Assembly: GCF_029543085.1 (NCBI RefSeq)
Contig: NZ_CP119967.1
Coordinates: 2,382,501-2,446,500, forward strand
From: Pseudomonas sp. A34-9
GTDB lineage: Bacteria > Pseudomonadota > Gammaproteobacteria > Pseudomonadales > Pseudomonadaceae
Length of the DNA: 64,000 nucleotides
Reading direction: 5' to 3'
The notes under the pieces were generated by a model. That model was not told the DNA's origin and ran no database searches. It saw only the letters and a program-made list of their open reading frames with translations. Positions 1-6,654 of the stretch are shown piece after piece (position 1 is the first letter of the stretch; the number at the start of each line of letters is the position of its first letter). The position numbers were made by a program, and so were the translations under genes.

Positions 1-82
1 GCGCTTTTCGAGTGCGGGCATGCTAGTAACTTGGTTGTGTGGTGAGTAATTAACCCTATCACCATCAGACGTCTCGCTGCCA

Positions 83-168
83 TTAGCAGCTGGTAAAGGA
101 TTTCTGGGCGCAAGATAGCATGCGATACACTTATAATTATTCGTTTGCTCTAATTTAGCAATTCGTAC
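83..168. promoter_or_regulatory. Operator-like sites resembling the CI/Cro operators (OL/PL-like)
   Basis: TTAGCAGCTGGTAA at 83-96 differs by one base from TTAGCAGTTGGTAA at 5018-5031 in the CI/Cro region. A weaker copy, TTAGCAATTCGTAC, lies at 155-168 and resembles TTAGCAATGTGTAA at 5058-5071. On the minus strand TTGCTA (156-161) and AATTAT (133-138) are separated by 17 bp and would form a leftward promoter overlapping the second site. By analogy with lambda OL/PL this could drive a left operon beyond the window. A TATAAT at 132-137 on the plus strand has no good -35 partner. Confidence 0.45.
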
Positions 169-239
169 TAAGGATTTTTGCATGGGCTCCTATTTGCTCA
201 GCTATATATATTGACTCATACAGCGAAATGGAAATTGCC

Positions 240-1103
240 ATGTCAATAATCGTAACGTTGGATATGTATTCTGGGAGGCAGAATCCGTCATGGGAGTTGT
301 CTGAGGCAGATGCCAAAAAATTTATGAAGATGATGTCTAAAAGGAAAGAAATATCAACCACCACATCTCCAGGTTCGTTAGGCAGGCTTGGCTATCGCGG
401 TTTGGTCGTGACGCATGCAACCACGCCTGTTGCCTCTGGAACTATGCAGTTTAGAGTGTTCGACGGTATTGTGGAGCCTGCAAGCCTTGCAGTACCTAAT
501 CTGATTGATAACGATAGTGAGGTCGAAGCATTTCTGATTGATGCGGCTGGGACCGCTTTAAGCTCAGATGAAATAGGCTTTATAAAGGGTGAAGTGGAAA
601 AAAACGTAAAAGGCGGTGTTGCGAATAGTTTTCTGCAGTTTGAGATGTTGGCAGCACCGCCGTTTGATCCAACAAAGTGGAACAGCTCAGATGCGATAAG
701 ATTGCATAATAATTGTTATAACTATGCAAATGACAAGATCACCAACACATTTGCGCAACCAGGAAAAGGAAGCGGACAGGAAGGGCCCTATCCTCCAACG
801 TGTCCGGGTACCGGCCAGGCAGCAGTACGGGATGGTCAAATTGTCGTAAAAAATCCTGACGTGTCTCCAGCCGAGGGGCAGATCATTGCCTTGGTCGTCT
901 CTTCAACACCGGGCTTTTTCGACTACCACTGGTATCGGCGTGACTCGAATGGAATGTGGTCGCATAAGCCTGGACAAACCCCGGCGAAAAATACAGACAA
1001 CTCTGGGAGGACAATATCTAACCCAGAAACCTGTGATCGTGGCCCCTACAATTTATTCTGTGGTTATTTCAATAGCATTCCTTCAAAAACTACGATTCGG
1101 TGA
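240..1103 (+). CDS. Unknown cargo protein with a possible Cys-His hydrolase core
   Basis: About 287 residues, no signal peptide or membrane segment. I do not recognise the family for certain. The C-terminal half has an NNCYNYAND segment (Cys within a helix-like stretch), then HWYRRDSNGMWSHKPG and a DRGPYNLFCGYF ending. That Cys-then-His order resembles papain-fold hydrolases such as NlpC/P60 and CHAP, but the assignment is inference. ATG at 240 is preferred over ATG at 228 because GGA lies 7 bases before it. The position beside operator-like sites at the prophage edge suggests lysogenic cargo. A terminator follows directly. Confidence 0.7.
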   Translation: MSIIVTLDMYSGRQNPSWELSEADAKKFMKMMSKRKEISTTTSPGSLGRLGYRGLVVTHATTPVASGTMQFRVFDGIVEPASLAVPNLIDNDSEVEAFLIDAAGTALSSDEIGFIKGEVEKNVKGGVANSFLQFEMLAAPPFDPTKWNSSDAIRLHNNCYNYANDKITNTFAQPGKGSGQEGPYPPTCPGTGQAAVRDGQIVVKNPDVSPAEGQIIALVVSSTPGFFDYHWYRRDSNGMWSHKPGQTPAKNTDNSGRTISNPETCDRGPYNLFCGYFNSIPSKTTIR

Positions 1104-1121
1104 CATTTCCTCATCCAGATC

Positions 1122-1144
1122 AGCCCGCCGTCGCGGGCTTTTCT
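1122..1144 (+). terminator. Rho-independent terminator
   Basis: AGCCCGC (1122-1128) and GCGGGCT (1133-1139) form a stem with a 4-base loop followed by a short T run. It closes the gene at 240-1103. Bases 1145-1416 hold no gene that I can support. Confidence 0.8.
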
Positions 1145-1416
1145 GTGACCCCGCTTTTTTTCCTGTGCAGGCCTTCGATGCTTCTGGTGTGATAGCCAGT
1201 TCATCGATTAGGCGTATTCAATTTTCGCCTCCTTCTTTCGCTCCGCGCCCCGTGTTGAATGAATAGATCCTAATCTTGTCGATTCAGACCTCATGCCCGC
1301 TTATCAATACTGGCTTTGGGAGCATCTAGCTCGTTCTCGACTATTACATTTTGCTAACTGGCGATAGACTGGATGCTATCGAAATCGGAAGAGCCGAAGG
1401 GGCTGAGGTTAGGAGA

Positions 1417-2466
1417 ATGGGTGCGTCTGACTTTTTGGATCGGATTTTTGAGAAATTTGTTTGTGTTACTGATTTGCTTGTAAGTGTTTCCTTCTCGGAT
1501 GAAAAAAACGTGTTGTCCTTGCAAGAGGCCGCTCAGGTTGTACTTGGCTGTTTTCAGTCAGTGAATAGTTTGCTAGTCCCGCAGAAGCTGGATGCGACGG
1601 GTTTGCCTATAGATGATGACTCTAAATATGCTGTGAGTTTGCTCGAAAAAATAGCCGGCTCCTCAGACTACCGAGAACAGAGCTTAGGTCGATTTAGCGA
1701 TGGTTTCTTTTTAGTGGCAGATGAGAGCTTGCGTTATGGGTTTAAGAACAATGTTTGGGATCTACTGAGTCGTAGTGGAATAGAGAATAGCTGGAGGATT
1801 AATCCAAAGGTTGGCGATCGTAAGCTTTCTATTCTTGCAAGTGTGTGGAAGGCGACGCCTAGAGAGATTAGTCTGCTTTTGGAGACTTACAATTATAAGC
1901 GTCCTGTCATTATTAAAAGTTTGCGAGAAGGATTTAATAATGATCGTATTACGTTAATAGATGAGGGCGATAGGCCAGATGTTCTTGGAATTGATCAGCA
2001 GATAAATTTGTTTGAAGTGGTAGGGTGGTTTGAAAATAATAATATTAAATGGCCTATTCCAGAAGTAGTTGATGTAGCGTCGCGTCGTTACGGTGGGATT
2101 GTAGGCTTAACAGCTGTAGATGAGGCTCGTCTTAAAGTTGTTGAGCGCAGATTGACTCAACTCGAGAACGAAAACCTTGCTTTGGTTGATGAGAACAATG
2201 ATCTGAAGGTGTTGCTTGAGATCCAACAGCAGTCGAATTTGGCCTTTAAAACCGAAAGTGCAGGCGAGAGGTTCCCTTACTCAACCAAATTGCTTTCAGC
2301 AATGAAGCTCGCAGCGGAGCATTTCTGGATGGATTTCGACGCTGATCGGCCACCCCTTCAAAAACAGGTCAGAGCCTTTATCGCGGAGCGTGCGGGTATT
2401 CCGAATGACCGTAAGGCCGCGGAGCTTGCCGGGGCTATCAAGCCTGACGGTCAGCCAGACATTTGA
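1417..2466 (+). CDS. Hypothetical protein with C-terminal coiled coil and helical domain
   Basis: About 349 residues. The first two thirds have no motif I recognise. Around residues 230-265 there is a leucine/glutamate-rich coiled coil (VERRLTQLENENLALVDEN). The last 60 residues form a separate helical, charged domain (PYSTKLLSAMKLAAEHFW onward) that could be a DNA- or protein-binding module; this is inference. ATG 1417 is chosen because GAGG sits 8 bases upstream; a TTG at 1351 would extend it. The gene uses visibly more AT-rich codons than the late genes, as is common for cargo in the immunity region. Confidence 0.75.
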   Translation: MGASDFLDRIFEKFVCVTDLLVSVSFSDEKNVLSLQEAAQVVLGCFQSVNSLLVPQKLDATGLPIDDDSKYAVSLLEKIAGSSDYREQSLGRFSDGFFLVADESLRYGFKNNVWDLLSRSGIENSWRINPKVGDRKLSILASVWKATPREISLLLETYNYKRPVIIKSLREGFNNDRITLIDEGDRPDVLGIDQQINLFEVVGWFENNNIKWPIPEVVDVASRRYGGIVGLTAVDEARLKVVERRLTQLENENLALVDENNDLKVLLEIQQQSNLAFKTESAGERFPYSTKLLSAMKLAAEHFWMDFDADRPPLQKQVRAFIAERAGIPNDRKAAELAGAIKPDGQPDI

Positions 2467-2479
2467 TGCCATATGACAT

Positions 2480-2501
2480 AGTGACATGCCAGCATGTCAC
2501 T
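2480..2501. repeat. Perfect 10-bp inverted repeat downstream of 2466
   Basis: AGTGACATGC and GCATGTCACT are perfect inverted copies separated by two bases. The two-base spacer disfavours a simple terminator hairpin and suits a dimeric protein site or a cruciform. No gene is seen from 2467 to 2694. Confidence 0.5.
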
Positions 2502-2694
2502 ACTTTCATCGCCTCTGCTCGTGCGGCATTCTTTCTCCCATGCACTGGGGTTCAAGTGAAAGAGACTACATAAGCCACTGATACCCCATTTCTCTTCAGA
2601 AGATGGCGTTCAGCTCGCGTGAAATGACTGATGAGTTCGGCGGTGGTGGGATTCAATACTAACGTGCGCTTTTCTGGCGTCACTTATTAGCAGG

Positions 2695-3111
2695 TCAAAA
2701 TGATACGACGATTACATCACCGCCCCAGGAAATCTCATAGCCGGCACTCGTTAATTCCTGTTCGATCCCTCCGAAGATCTCATCACGCTCGTCCGAGGTC
2801 ATGGAGTCCAGGTTGTACCCGACTAGCTCTACTGTTGTGCTGCTGAGCCCTCGAGAGACTGCTTCGTTGAGATCTTCCAGTAGTACTTCTCGGAGTGTTT
2901 GAGAGAGGTTGCGGCGAGCTTTCGCGGATAGCTCCTTCGCTCTGCTGGCTGGTAATAATTCAGGAACCGGCATCGCTTCAAAGACGCTGTCTTCGAGGCG
3001 AGCGATTATCTCCGCATTTAGGGAACGTTTTGCCTCTCTAGCAGCGTCTTCGATTTTTTCTCGGAGATCTGGAGGCATGCGTAATTTGAACTGCGAATCT
3101 TCTCTACTCAT
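2695..3111 (-). CDS. Arc-family ribbon-helix-helix DNA-binding protein
   Basis: About 138 residues. The N-terminus (SQFKLRMPPDLREKIEDAAR, then SLNAEIIARLEDS) is a clear Arc/Mnt-type ribbon-helix-helix domain: a beta strand followed by two helices with the NAEI turn. The C-terminal 80 residues are not recognised. ATG 3111 begins MSREDS just before the domain; upstream codons would run into the operator region. It is divergent from a second Arc-like gene at 3209, with three near-identical palindromes between them. Likely a repressor of its own promoter and of the divergent operon, as Mnt/Arc are in phage P22 immI (inference). Confidence 0.85.
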   Translation of the reverse strand: MSREDSQFKLRMPPDLREKIEDAAREAKRSLNAEIIARLEDSVFEAMPVPELLPASRAKELSAKARRNLSQTLREVLLEDLNEAVSRGLSSTTVELVGYNLDSMTSDERDEIFGGIEQELTSAGYEISWGGDVIVVSF

Positions 3112-3125
3112 GCGGCAGATGATGG

Positions 3126-3188
3126 ACCACGGTGGTGTTGACAGCAATAGGACCACCGTGGTTCTATGGTCTTGCGGACCACGGTGGT
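3126..3188. promoter_or_regulatory. Three operators at an exact 26-bp period between two Arc-like genes
   Basis: ACCACGGTGGT at 3126-3136, its inverse ACCACCGTGGT at 3152-3162, and ACCACGGTGGT at 3178-3188. Each is an 11-bp near-palindrome with a single central base, and the starts are exactly 26 bp apart. The third copy extends to GGACCACGGTGGTCC (3176-3190). A TTGACA at 3138-3143 lies between copies one and two and could be the -35 of a rightward promoter; the -10 is uncertain. This is the expected binding region for the flanking ribbon-helix-helix proteins. Confidence 0.8.
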
Positions 3189-3208
3189 CCGTAAGGGGGG
3201 TGGCAAAA

Positions 3209-3406
3209 TTGCGTAGCCAATATCAGTTGAAGGTTCGGCTTCCCGCTGAGCTGAAGCAGTGGCTTGAGACGGAGGCGCTATCTAATCGACGCTCTAAATC
3301 CGCAGAGATTGTATTTAGGCTGACGAAAGAGAAGTCGCGGTTGGAAGAGGTGAATGCCTTAAACGAAAAAGCCCCGGCGTTTGCAGACGCCGAGGCTCAG
3401 ATGTGA
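3209..3406 (+). CDS. Small Arc-like ribbon-helix-helix protein
   Basis: About 65 residues. QYQLKVRLPAELKQWLETEA followed by SKSAEIVFRLTKEKSR is a complete ribbon-helix-helix domain with little else. The start is uncertain: GTG 3200 lies too close to the purine-rich AAGGGGGG stretch, while TTG 3209 is better spaced from it. The gene reads away from the operator cluster at 3126-3188 and its stop overlaps the region before the next gene. Likely a second phage repressor or Cro-like partner of the 2695-3111 protein (inference). Confidence 0.75.
   Translation: MRSQYQLKVRLPAELKQWLETEALSNRRSKSAEIVFRLTKEKSRLEEVNALNEKAPAFADAEAQM
3366..3397 (-). terminator. Terminator-like hairpin, minus strand, inside the 3' end of the Arc-like gene
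   Basis: On the minus strand GCCTCGGCGT, loop CTGCAA, ACGCCGGGGC is followed by five T. It would stop leftward transcription from the CI side before it enters the Arc region. It overlaps the last codons of the rightward Arc-like gene. Confidence 0.6.
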
Positions 3407-3426
3407 TTAATTTCGAGGTCAACCAC

Positions 3427-3738
3427 ATGAAACAGAATACGGCATCACAGGAAAAACTCAATGCTGGCGCCGTCAAGGTGCCACTCACCGTTGAGAACTC
3501 ATTCGTTAGCTGTAATGTCGAGAGACAGGAGTTGTTTGCGGTGCGCCCAGGAATTCCTGCCGTGGATGCGCTTAACCAGGCGTCCTGCATTCTCTACAGC
3601 GTGAGGGAGTCGCTGTGTGAGGCCGGGATGCAAACGCTGGTCATATCTCCAAGCCAAGCATGGTTGCTCCACATGGCGGTCGAGTCAGCCAAAGCGGTTA
3701 TTGACGCTGTGGGTGAAGGCCTGGAGAAGCTCGCATGA
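3427..3738 (+). CDS. DUF3077 family protein
   Basis: About 103 residues. The core (ELFAVRPGIPAVDALNQASCIL, then a helical C-terminus) matches the DUF3077 proteins common in Pseudomonas genomes and phages, as I remember them; their function is unknown. ATG 3427 is favoured by GAGG 8 bases upstream. Its stop overlaps the start of the antirepressor gene (ATGA), so the two are probably co-translated. Confidence 0.8.
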   Translation: MKQNTASQEKLNAGAVKVPLTVENSFVSCNVERQELFAVRPGIPAVDALNQASCILYSVRESLCEAGMQTLVISPSQAWLLHMAVESAKAVIDAVGEGLEKLA

Positions 3739-4526
3739 ACAATTCCTTAAGCCAACATGGGTATCCAGCCGGCGCAGCGTCACATTTTCAGATTCACCAG
3801 CATGTGTCGCGGACTATGTCTTCCATTGATATTTCCGAGCTTGTCGGGTCGCGCCACGATAGCGTGAAGCGCACCATCGAACGCCTTCAGGAGAAGGGGG
3901 TTGTGAGCTTTACACCGTCGGTGGAAACCTCACACGAAGGTGCAGGCGCGCGGCCCGTGGAAGTTTACTTGGTCAACAAGCGCGACAGCTTCATTATCGT
4001 CGCCCAGCTATGCCCAGAGTTCACGGCTCGCCTGGTCGATCGCTGGCAGGAGCTGGAAGAGCACCTTGTAAAACCTGACTACTCTGCAGCCCTTAGCGAT
4101 CCCCGTACGCTCCTTGCATTGCTCACTGAAAACGTTACGAAGGTCGTCGCGTTAGAGGCGAACAACACTGAACTGATCAAGGAGAACCACCTGTTGGAGG
4201 TGAAAGTGGAGCAGGACGCTCCGAAGGTGGCATTCCACGACATGGTCACGGTGTCGCACAAGACGTACAACGCAGCCCAGGCAGCAAAGATCATTGGTAC
4301 CGGCCGTACGCGCCTGCTGCAGTTCATGCGCCAGAAGGGGTGGGTGACGAGGAGTAATGAGCCTTACCAAGCGAAGATCGAAGCGGGCCTGCTTGATGTG
4401 AAACTGGGTACGTTCGAGCATCCTTTAGAGGGCACAGTCCCAACCTGTTCAACGCTGATCACCGGAAAGGGGCTCACCAAGCTTCAGGCCATGTGGCTGA
4501 GCAGGGAAGAGGACTTGCTTTCCTAG
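3735..4526 (+). CDS. Phage antirepressor, Rha-like N-terminus with KilAC C-terminus
   Basis: 263 residues. Residues about 25-115 (SSIDISELVGSRHDSVKRTI ... LCPEFTARLVDRWQELE) match the Rha/pRha phage regulatory domain. Residues about 155-255 (APKVAFHDMV, TYNAAQAAKIIGTGRTRLL, GLTKLQAMW) match the KilAC/ANT domain of phage antirepressors. Such proteins counter the prophage repressor and promote lytic growth. It overlaps the DUF3077 gene by four bases and is followed by a strong terminator, then the convergent CI-type repressor gene. Confidence 0.9.
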   Translation: MNNSLSQHGYPAGAASHFQIHQHVSRTMSSIDISELVGSRHDSVKRTIERLQEKGVVSFTPSVETSHEGAGARPVEVYLVNKRDSFIIVAQLCPEFTARLVDRWQELEEHLVKPDYSAALSDPRTLLALLTENVTKVVALEANNTELIKENHLLEVKVEQDAPKVAFHDMVTVSHKTYNAAQAAKIIGTGRTRLLQFMRQKGWVTRSNEPYQAKIEAGLLDVKLGTFEHPLEGTVPTCSTLITGKGLTKLQAMWLSREEDLLS

Positions 4527-4537
4527 AAGTGAAGAGA

Positions 4538-4560
4538 GCCCGGCCTAGCGCCGGGCTTTT
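4538..4560 (+). terminator. Rho-independent terminator after the antirepressor
   Basis: GCCCGGC (4538-4544), 5-base loop, GCCGGGC (4550-4556), then TTTT. It separates the rightward antirepressor transcript from the convergent repressor gene. Confidence 0.85.
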
Positions 4561-4571
4561 ACTTTCTGGTC

Positions 4572-4997
4572 TCATGACTTTTCAGAGTTCGCCTTCTCGA
4601 GCAGGCCGGCGATACCTTCAAGTAATATCAGATCTGACTCCCTGAGCTTTCCCTTCGCCGCGGCGCGGGCCAGTTTGTCGATGATGGCAATCGATTTAGC
4701 TGAGGCGGTCCCAAGCATCGCCTGATAGGCAGGGGATTGTTCCCGGACGACTTCAAAGCGGGCGAACTCACCCTCAATCACGTTGGAGCCGTAGCCTGCC
4801 GGGTTGACCAGTACGCCAGGCGCCAAGCCGATTTTCTGCTCAAGGTTCAACGCCGCTTTCTCGCCCAAACCTCGATGACCATTGAGAATCTGTGACAGAT
4901 AGGAAGCGTCCAAATCGTGCTGTTCGGCAAATTCTTTTTGGCTGAGTTGGCCGATTACGCGCCGCAGCGCTTCGACCCTAAGAGTTTTCATATCCAT
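4572..4997 (-). CDS. CI-type XRE repressor without a peptidase S24 domain
   Basis: 141 residues. The N-terminus contains a helix-turn-helix (LSQKEFAEQHDLDASYLSQILNG). The C-terminal half is helical and does not contain the Ser-Lys LexA-like peptidase domain of lambda CI, so RecA-stimulated self-cleavage is unlikely and induction may need the antirepressor at 3735. The ATG at 4997 fits a leaderless transcript: a minus-strand -10 CATTAT (5004-5009) ends 6 bases before it, with -35 TTTACC 17 bp further upstream (5027-5032), as for lambda cI from PRM. A second ATG lies at 4991. Confidence 0.88.
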   Translation of the reverse strand: MDMKTLRVEALRRVIGQLSQKEFAEQHDLDASYLSQILNGHRGLGEKAALNLEQKIGLAPGVLVNPAGYGSNVIEGEFARFEVVREQSPAYQAMLGTASAKSIAIIDKLARAAAKGKLRESDLILLEGIAGLLEKANSEKS

Positions 4998-5003
4998 AGA
5001 CGA

Positions 5004-5074
5004 ATAATGGTCTCGATTTAGCAGTTGGTAAATTACAAATAGCTGTTGCTGAATAAATTAGCAATGTGTAATCT
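5004..5074. promoter_or_regulatory. CI/Cro operator region with divergent promoters (OR-like)
   Basis: Operator-like sites: TTAGCAGTTGGTAA (5018-5031), a weaker inverted TTACAAATAGCTGT (5033-5046) and TTAGCAATGTGTAA (5058-5071). Rightward promoter: TTGCTG (5046-5051), 17 bp, TAATCT (5069-5074), with the third site across the -10. Leftward promoter: TTTACC (minus strand, 5027-5032), 17 bp, CATTAT (5004-5009), with the first site across its -35. Three operators overlapping two divergent promoters is the lambda OR arrangement. Confidence 0.75.
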
Positions 5075-5095
5075 GAAGCTCTTTCGGAGATCACC

Positions 5096-5341
5096 ATGAC
5101 GCTACTCGAACTCATCCGCTCCTTGGAGCCGGCGCAACTGGATGCTCTAGCGGAGCGAAGCGGTACAAGCGTTGGCAACCTCAAACAGATTGCTTACGGA
5201 TACCGACTCGCAGGACCTGGCCTGGCGATCAATCTTGATCGCGAGTCGGGGAGGGCGGTGACGTGTGAAGAACTGCGTCCTGATATCGACTGGGCTTATC
5301 TGCGCAATTCACCTACCAGCTCCGAGCAATCTGCCGCCTGA
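5096..5341 (+). CDS. Cro-like regulator
   Basis: 81 residues. LDALAERSGTSVGNLKQIAYGYR reads as a helix-turn-helix of the YdaS/Cro-like type found opposite phage repressors. The ATG has a GGAG ribosome site about 8 bases upstream and is the first gene of the rightward early transcript from the TTGCTG/TAATCT promoter. Expected role: bind the shared operators and shut off the repressor (inference from position and fold). Confidence 0.8.
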   Translation: MTLLELIRSLEPAQLDALAERSGTSVGNLKQIAYGYRLAGPGLAINLDRESGRAVTCEELRPDIDWAYLRNSPTSSEQSAA

Positions 5342-5409
5342 TCCGATGAGCAAAGTTTCGCTCATCGACAAGACGTGCCGCCACGACAACAACGAAGGGG
5401 TTTCCCGAG

Positions 5410-5832
5410 ATGGAACAGGTACATCGCGCAATTCATGAAGCAGTGCTTGATGCGGGTCCTAAGCAACTGGCGCACCTGATGGGCATGAGCCACACCGCGT
5501 TGCTCAACCGCAGTAACCCAAATGACGATTCGCACCGACTGAACCTGGAGCAGTTCCTACAGATTCTGGTGCACAGCAAGAACCCTGAACCATTGCAGCT
5601 ACTTGCGGGGGCTTTGGGTTACGAGTTGGTACCCCAGGTGAAGCCTGAAGGGGTCAGCTTGGTGCAAGCGTTGGTGAACTTGGCAGCAGAGTCTGGCGAC
5701 GTTTCTCGCGCTGTCCACGATGCCCTGGCGGATGGTCGTGTGACCCAAATTGAGAAGGCAGGAATCCAGAAGGAAATCGGCCATGTGCGCGAGAGCTTGC
5801 TGGTTTTGGAGGAGTCCGTGAGGGCCGCGTGA
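5410..5832 (+). CDS. CII-like phage regulator (CP76 family)
   Basis: 140 residues. The sequence (AGPKQLAHLMGMSHTALLNRSNP, RLNLEQFLQILVHSKNPEPL, LAGALGYELVP) matches the Phage_CII_CP76 family, which activates lysogeny promoters in P2/186-type and related phages. It is followed by a helical tail. It lies after the Cro-like gene, the normal place for CII. A ribosome site AAGGGG lies upstream of the ATG. Confidence 0.85.
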   Translation: MEQVHRAIHEAVLDAGPKQLAHLMGMSHTALLNRSNPNDDSHRLNLEQFLQILVHSKNPEPLQLLAGALGYELVPQVKPEGVSLVQALVNLAAESGDVSRAVHDALADGRVTQIEKAGIQKEIGHVRESLLVLEESVRAA

Positions 5833-5978
5833 AGAGGCTGTCAGGACAGGGCTTGCATTATTTCAAACGGGTGGATGATGAGATTCGCCCGGGTCAGAAA
5901 GCAATAAACCCGGCTGGAACCGGGCTTATCAAATCGTCCTGTGCAACCAGGACAACACATCTCACAGAGGTACTAATC

Positions 5979-6353
5979 ATGGCACACGCAATCCGTAGTG
6001 AACAAGTCAGTTCGAATGTGCATGCATTCCCTCGTTCTCAGGTACGAGATTCTGAAGTTACGTTGTACGAAGCCAAAAAAGGGAGTGCGCTGCATGGTTT
6101 GACCGAAGAGCAACGCATCGCGGTCGCGGAGCTCATCCAGGCCGAGCGGAAGCATGCGGTTAGATGGTGGACATTTCTCAACGAAATGCGCGCGCGTGGC
6201 TCGTTGCCAGATTGGGTCAAGAATCAAGGTGTCGGTACCGGCCCTGAGTACGATCGTTATCGGGGGGATTGTGAGGCTGTAAACCTGGAACTCTACGGAA
6301 CCCGGCGAGTGCATGCCGCGGGTGGTTATTGCAGCGTGGAGTTCGACGCATGA
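5979..6353 (+). CDS. Hypothetical early phage protein
   Basis: 124 residues, not recognised. ATG 5979 has GAGG 8 bases upstream. The middle (LTEEQRIAVAELIQAERKHAVRWWTFLNEM) is helical and charged. No membrane segment. Its stop overlaps the start of a 27-codon gene (ATGA), beginning a chain of coupled small genes. An imperfect hairpin with AACCCGG/CCGGGCTT arms at about 5907-5930 precedes it and may attenuate early transcription. Confidence 0.7.
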   Translation: MAHAIRSEQVSSNVHAFPRSQVRDSEVTLYEAKKGSALHGLTEEQRIAVAELIQAERKHAVRWWTFLNEMRARGSLPDWVKNQGVGTGPEYDRYRGDCEAVNLELYGTRRVHAAGGYCSVEFDA

Positions 6354-6433
6354 GCCTGCCAAATATTCCCATGACACCGAGGGCCGATTCATCGGGCTCG
6401 GCACACATCGTAGGCCGGGAGAAAACTAAATGA
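6350..6433 (+). CDS. 27-residue coupled mini-gene
   Basis: The reading frame begins at ATG 6350 inside the stop of the previous gene (ATGA) and ends with a TGA that overlaps the ATG of the next gene at 6430 (again ATGA). The peptide starts MSLPNIPMTPRADSSGSAH. The double stop-start overlap is the main evidence. It may be a real peptide or only a coupling spacer that carries ribosomes to the 6430 gene. Confidence 0.4.
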   Translation: MSLPNIPMTPRADSSGSAHIVGREKTK

Positions 6434-6651
6434 GGTCTCTCCTTAAGTCGCCTGTGGAACCCACCACGCCCTGCAAGATAGCTGGACCTTGGCCTGTCTA
6501 TACCAGCTTCCGAAATCTCCCTGAGCGTGATCGCTGGGTGCTTTACGGAAGTGCCAAGGCGTATAGACAGGCCTTGGAAGATCAGGGGTTCATCATGGCT
6601 GAGTCTTACGACGCTTTCATCAAGCGTGTGACCAACGAGTTGGAGCTCTGA
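6430..6651 (+). CDS. Hypothetical small early protein
   Basis: 73 residues, not recognised, no membrane segment. It starts at an ATG overlapping the preceding mini-gene stop, with GGGAG just upstream. It ends 3 bases before the replication initiator gene, so it belongs to the same early operon. Confidence 0.65.
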   Translation: MRSLLKSPVEPTTPCKIAGPWPVYTSFRNLPERDRWVLYGSAKAYRQALEDQGFIMAESYDAFIKRVTNELEL

Positions 6652-6654
6652 ACT

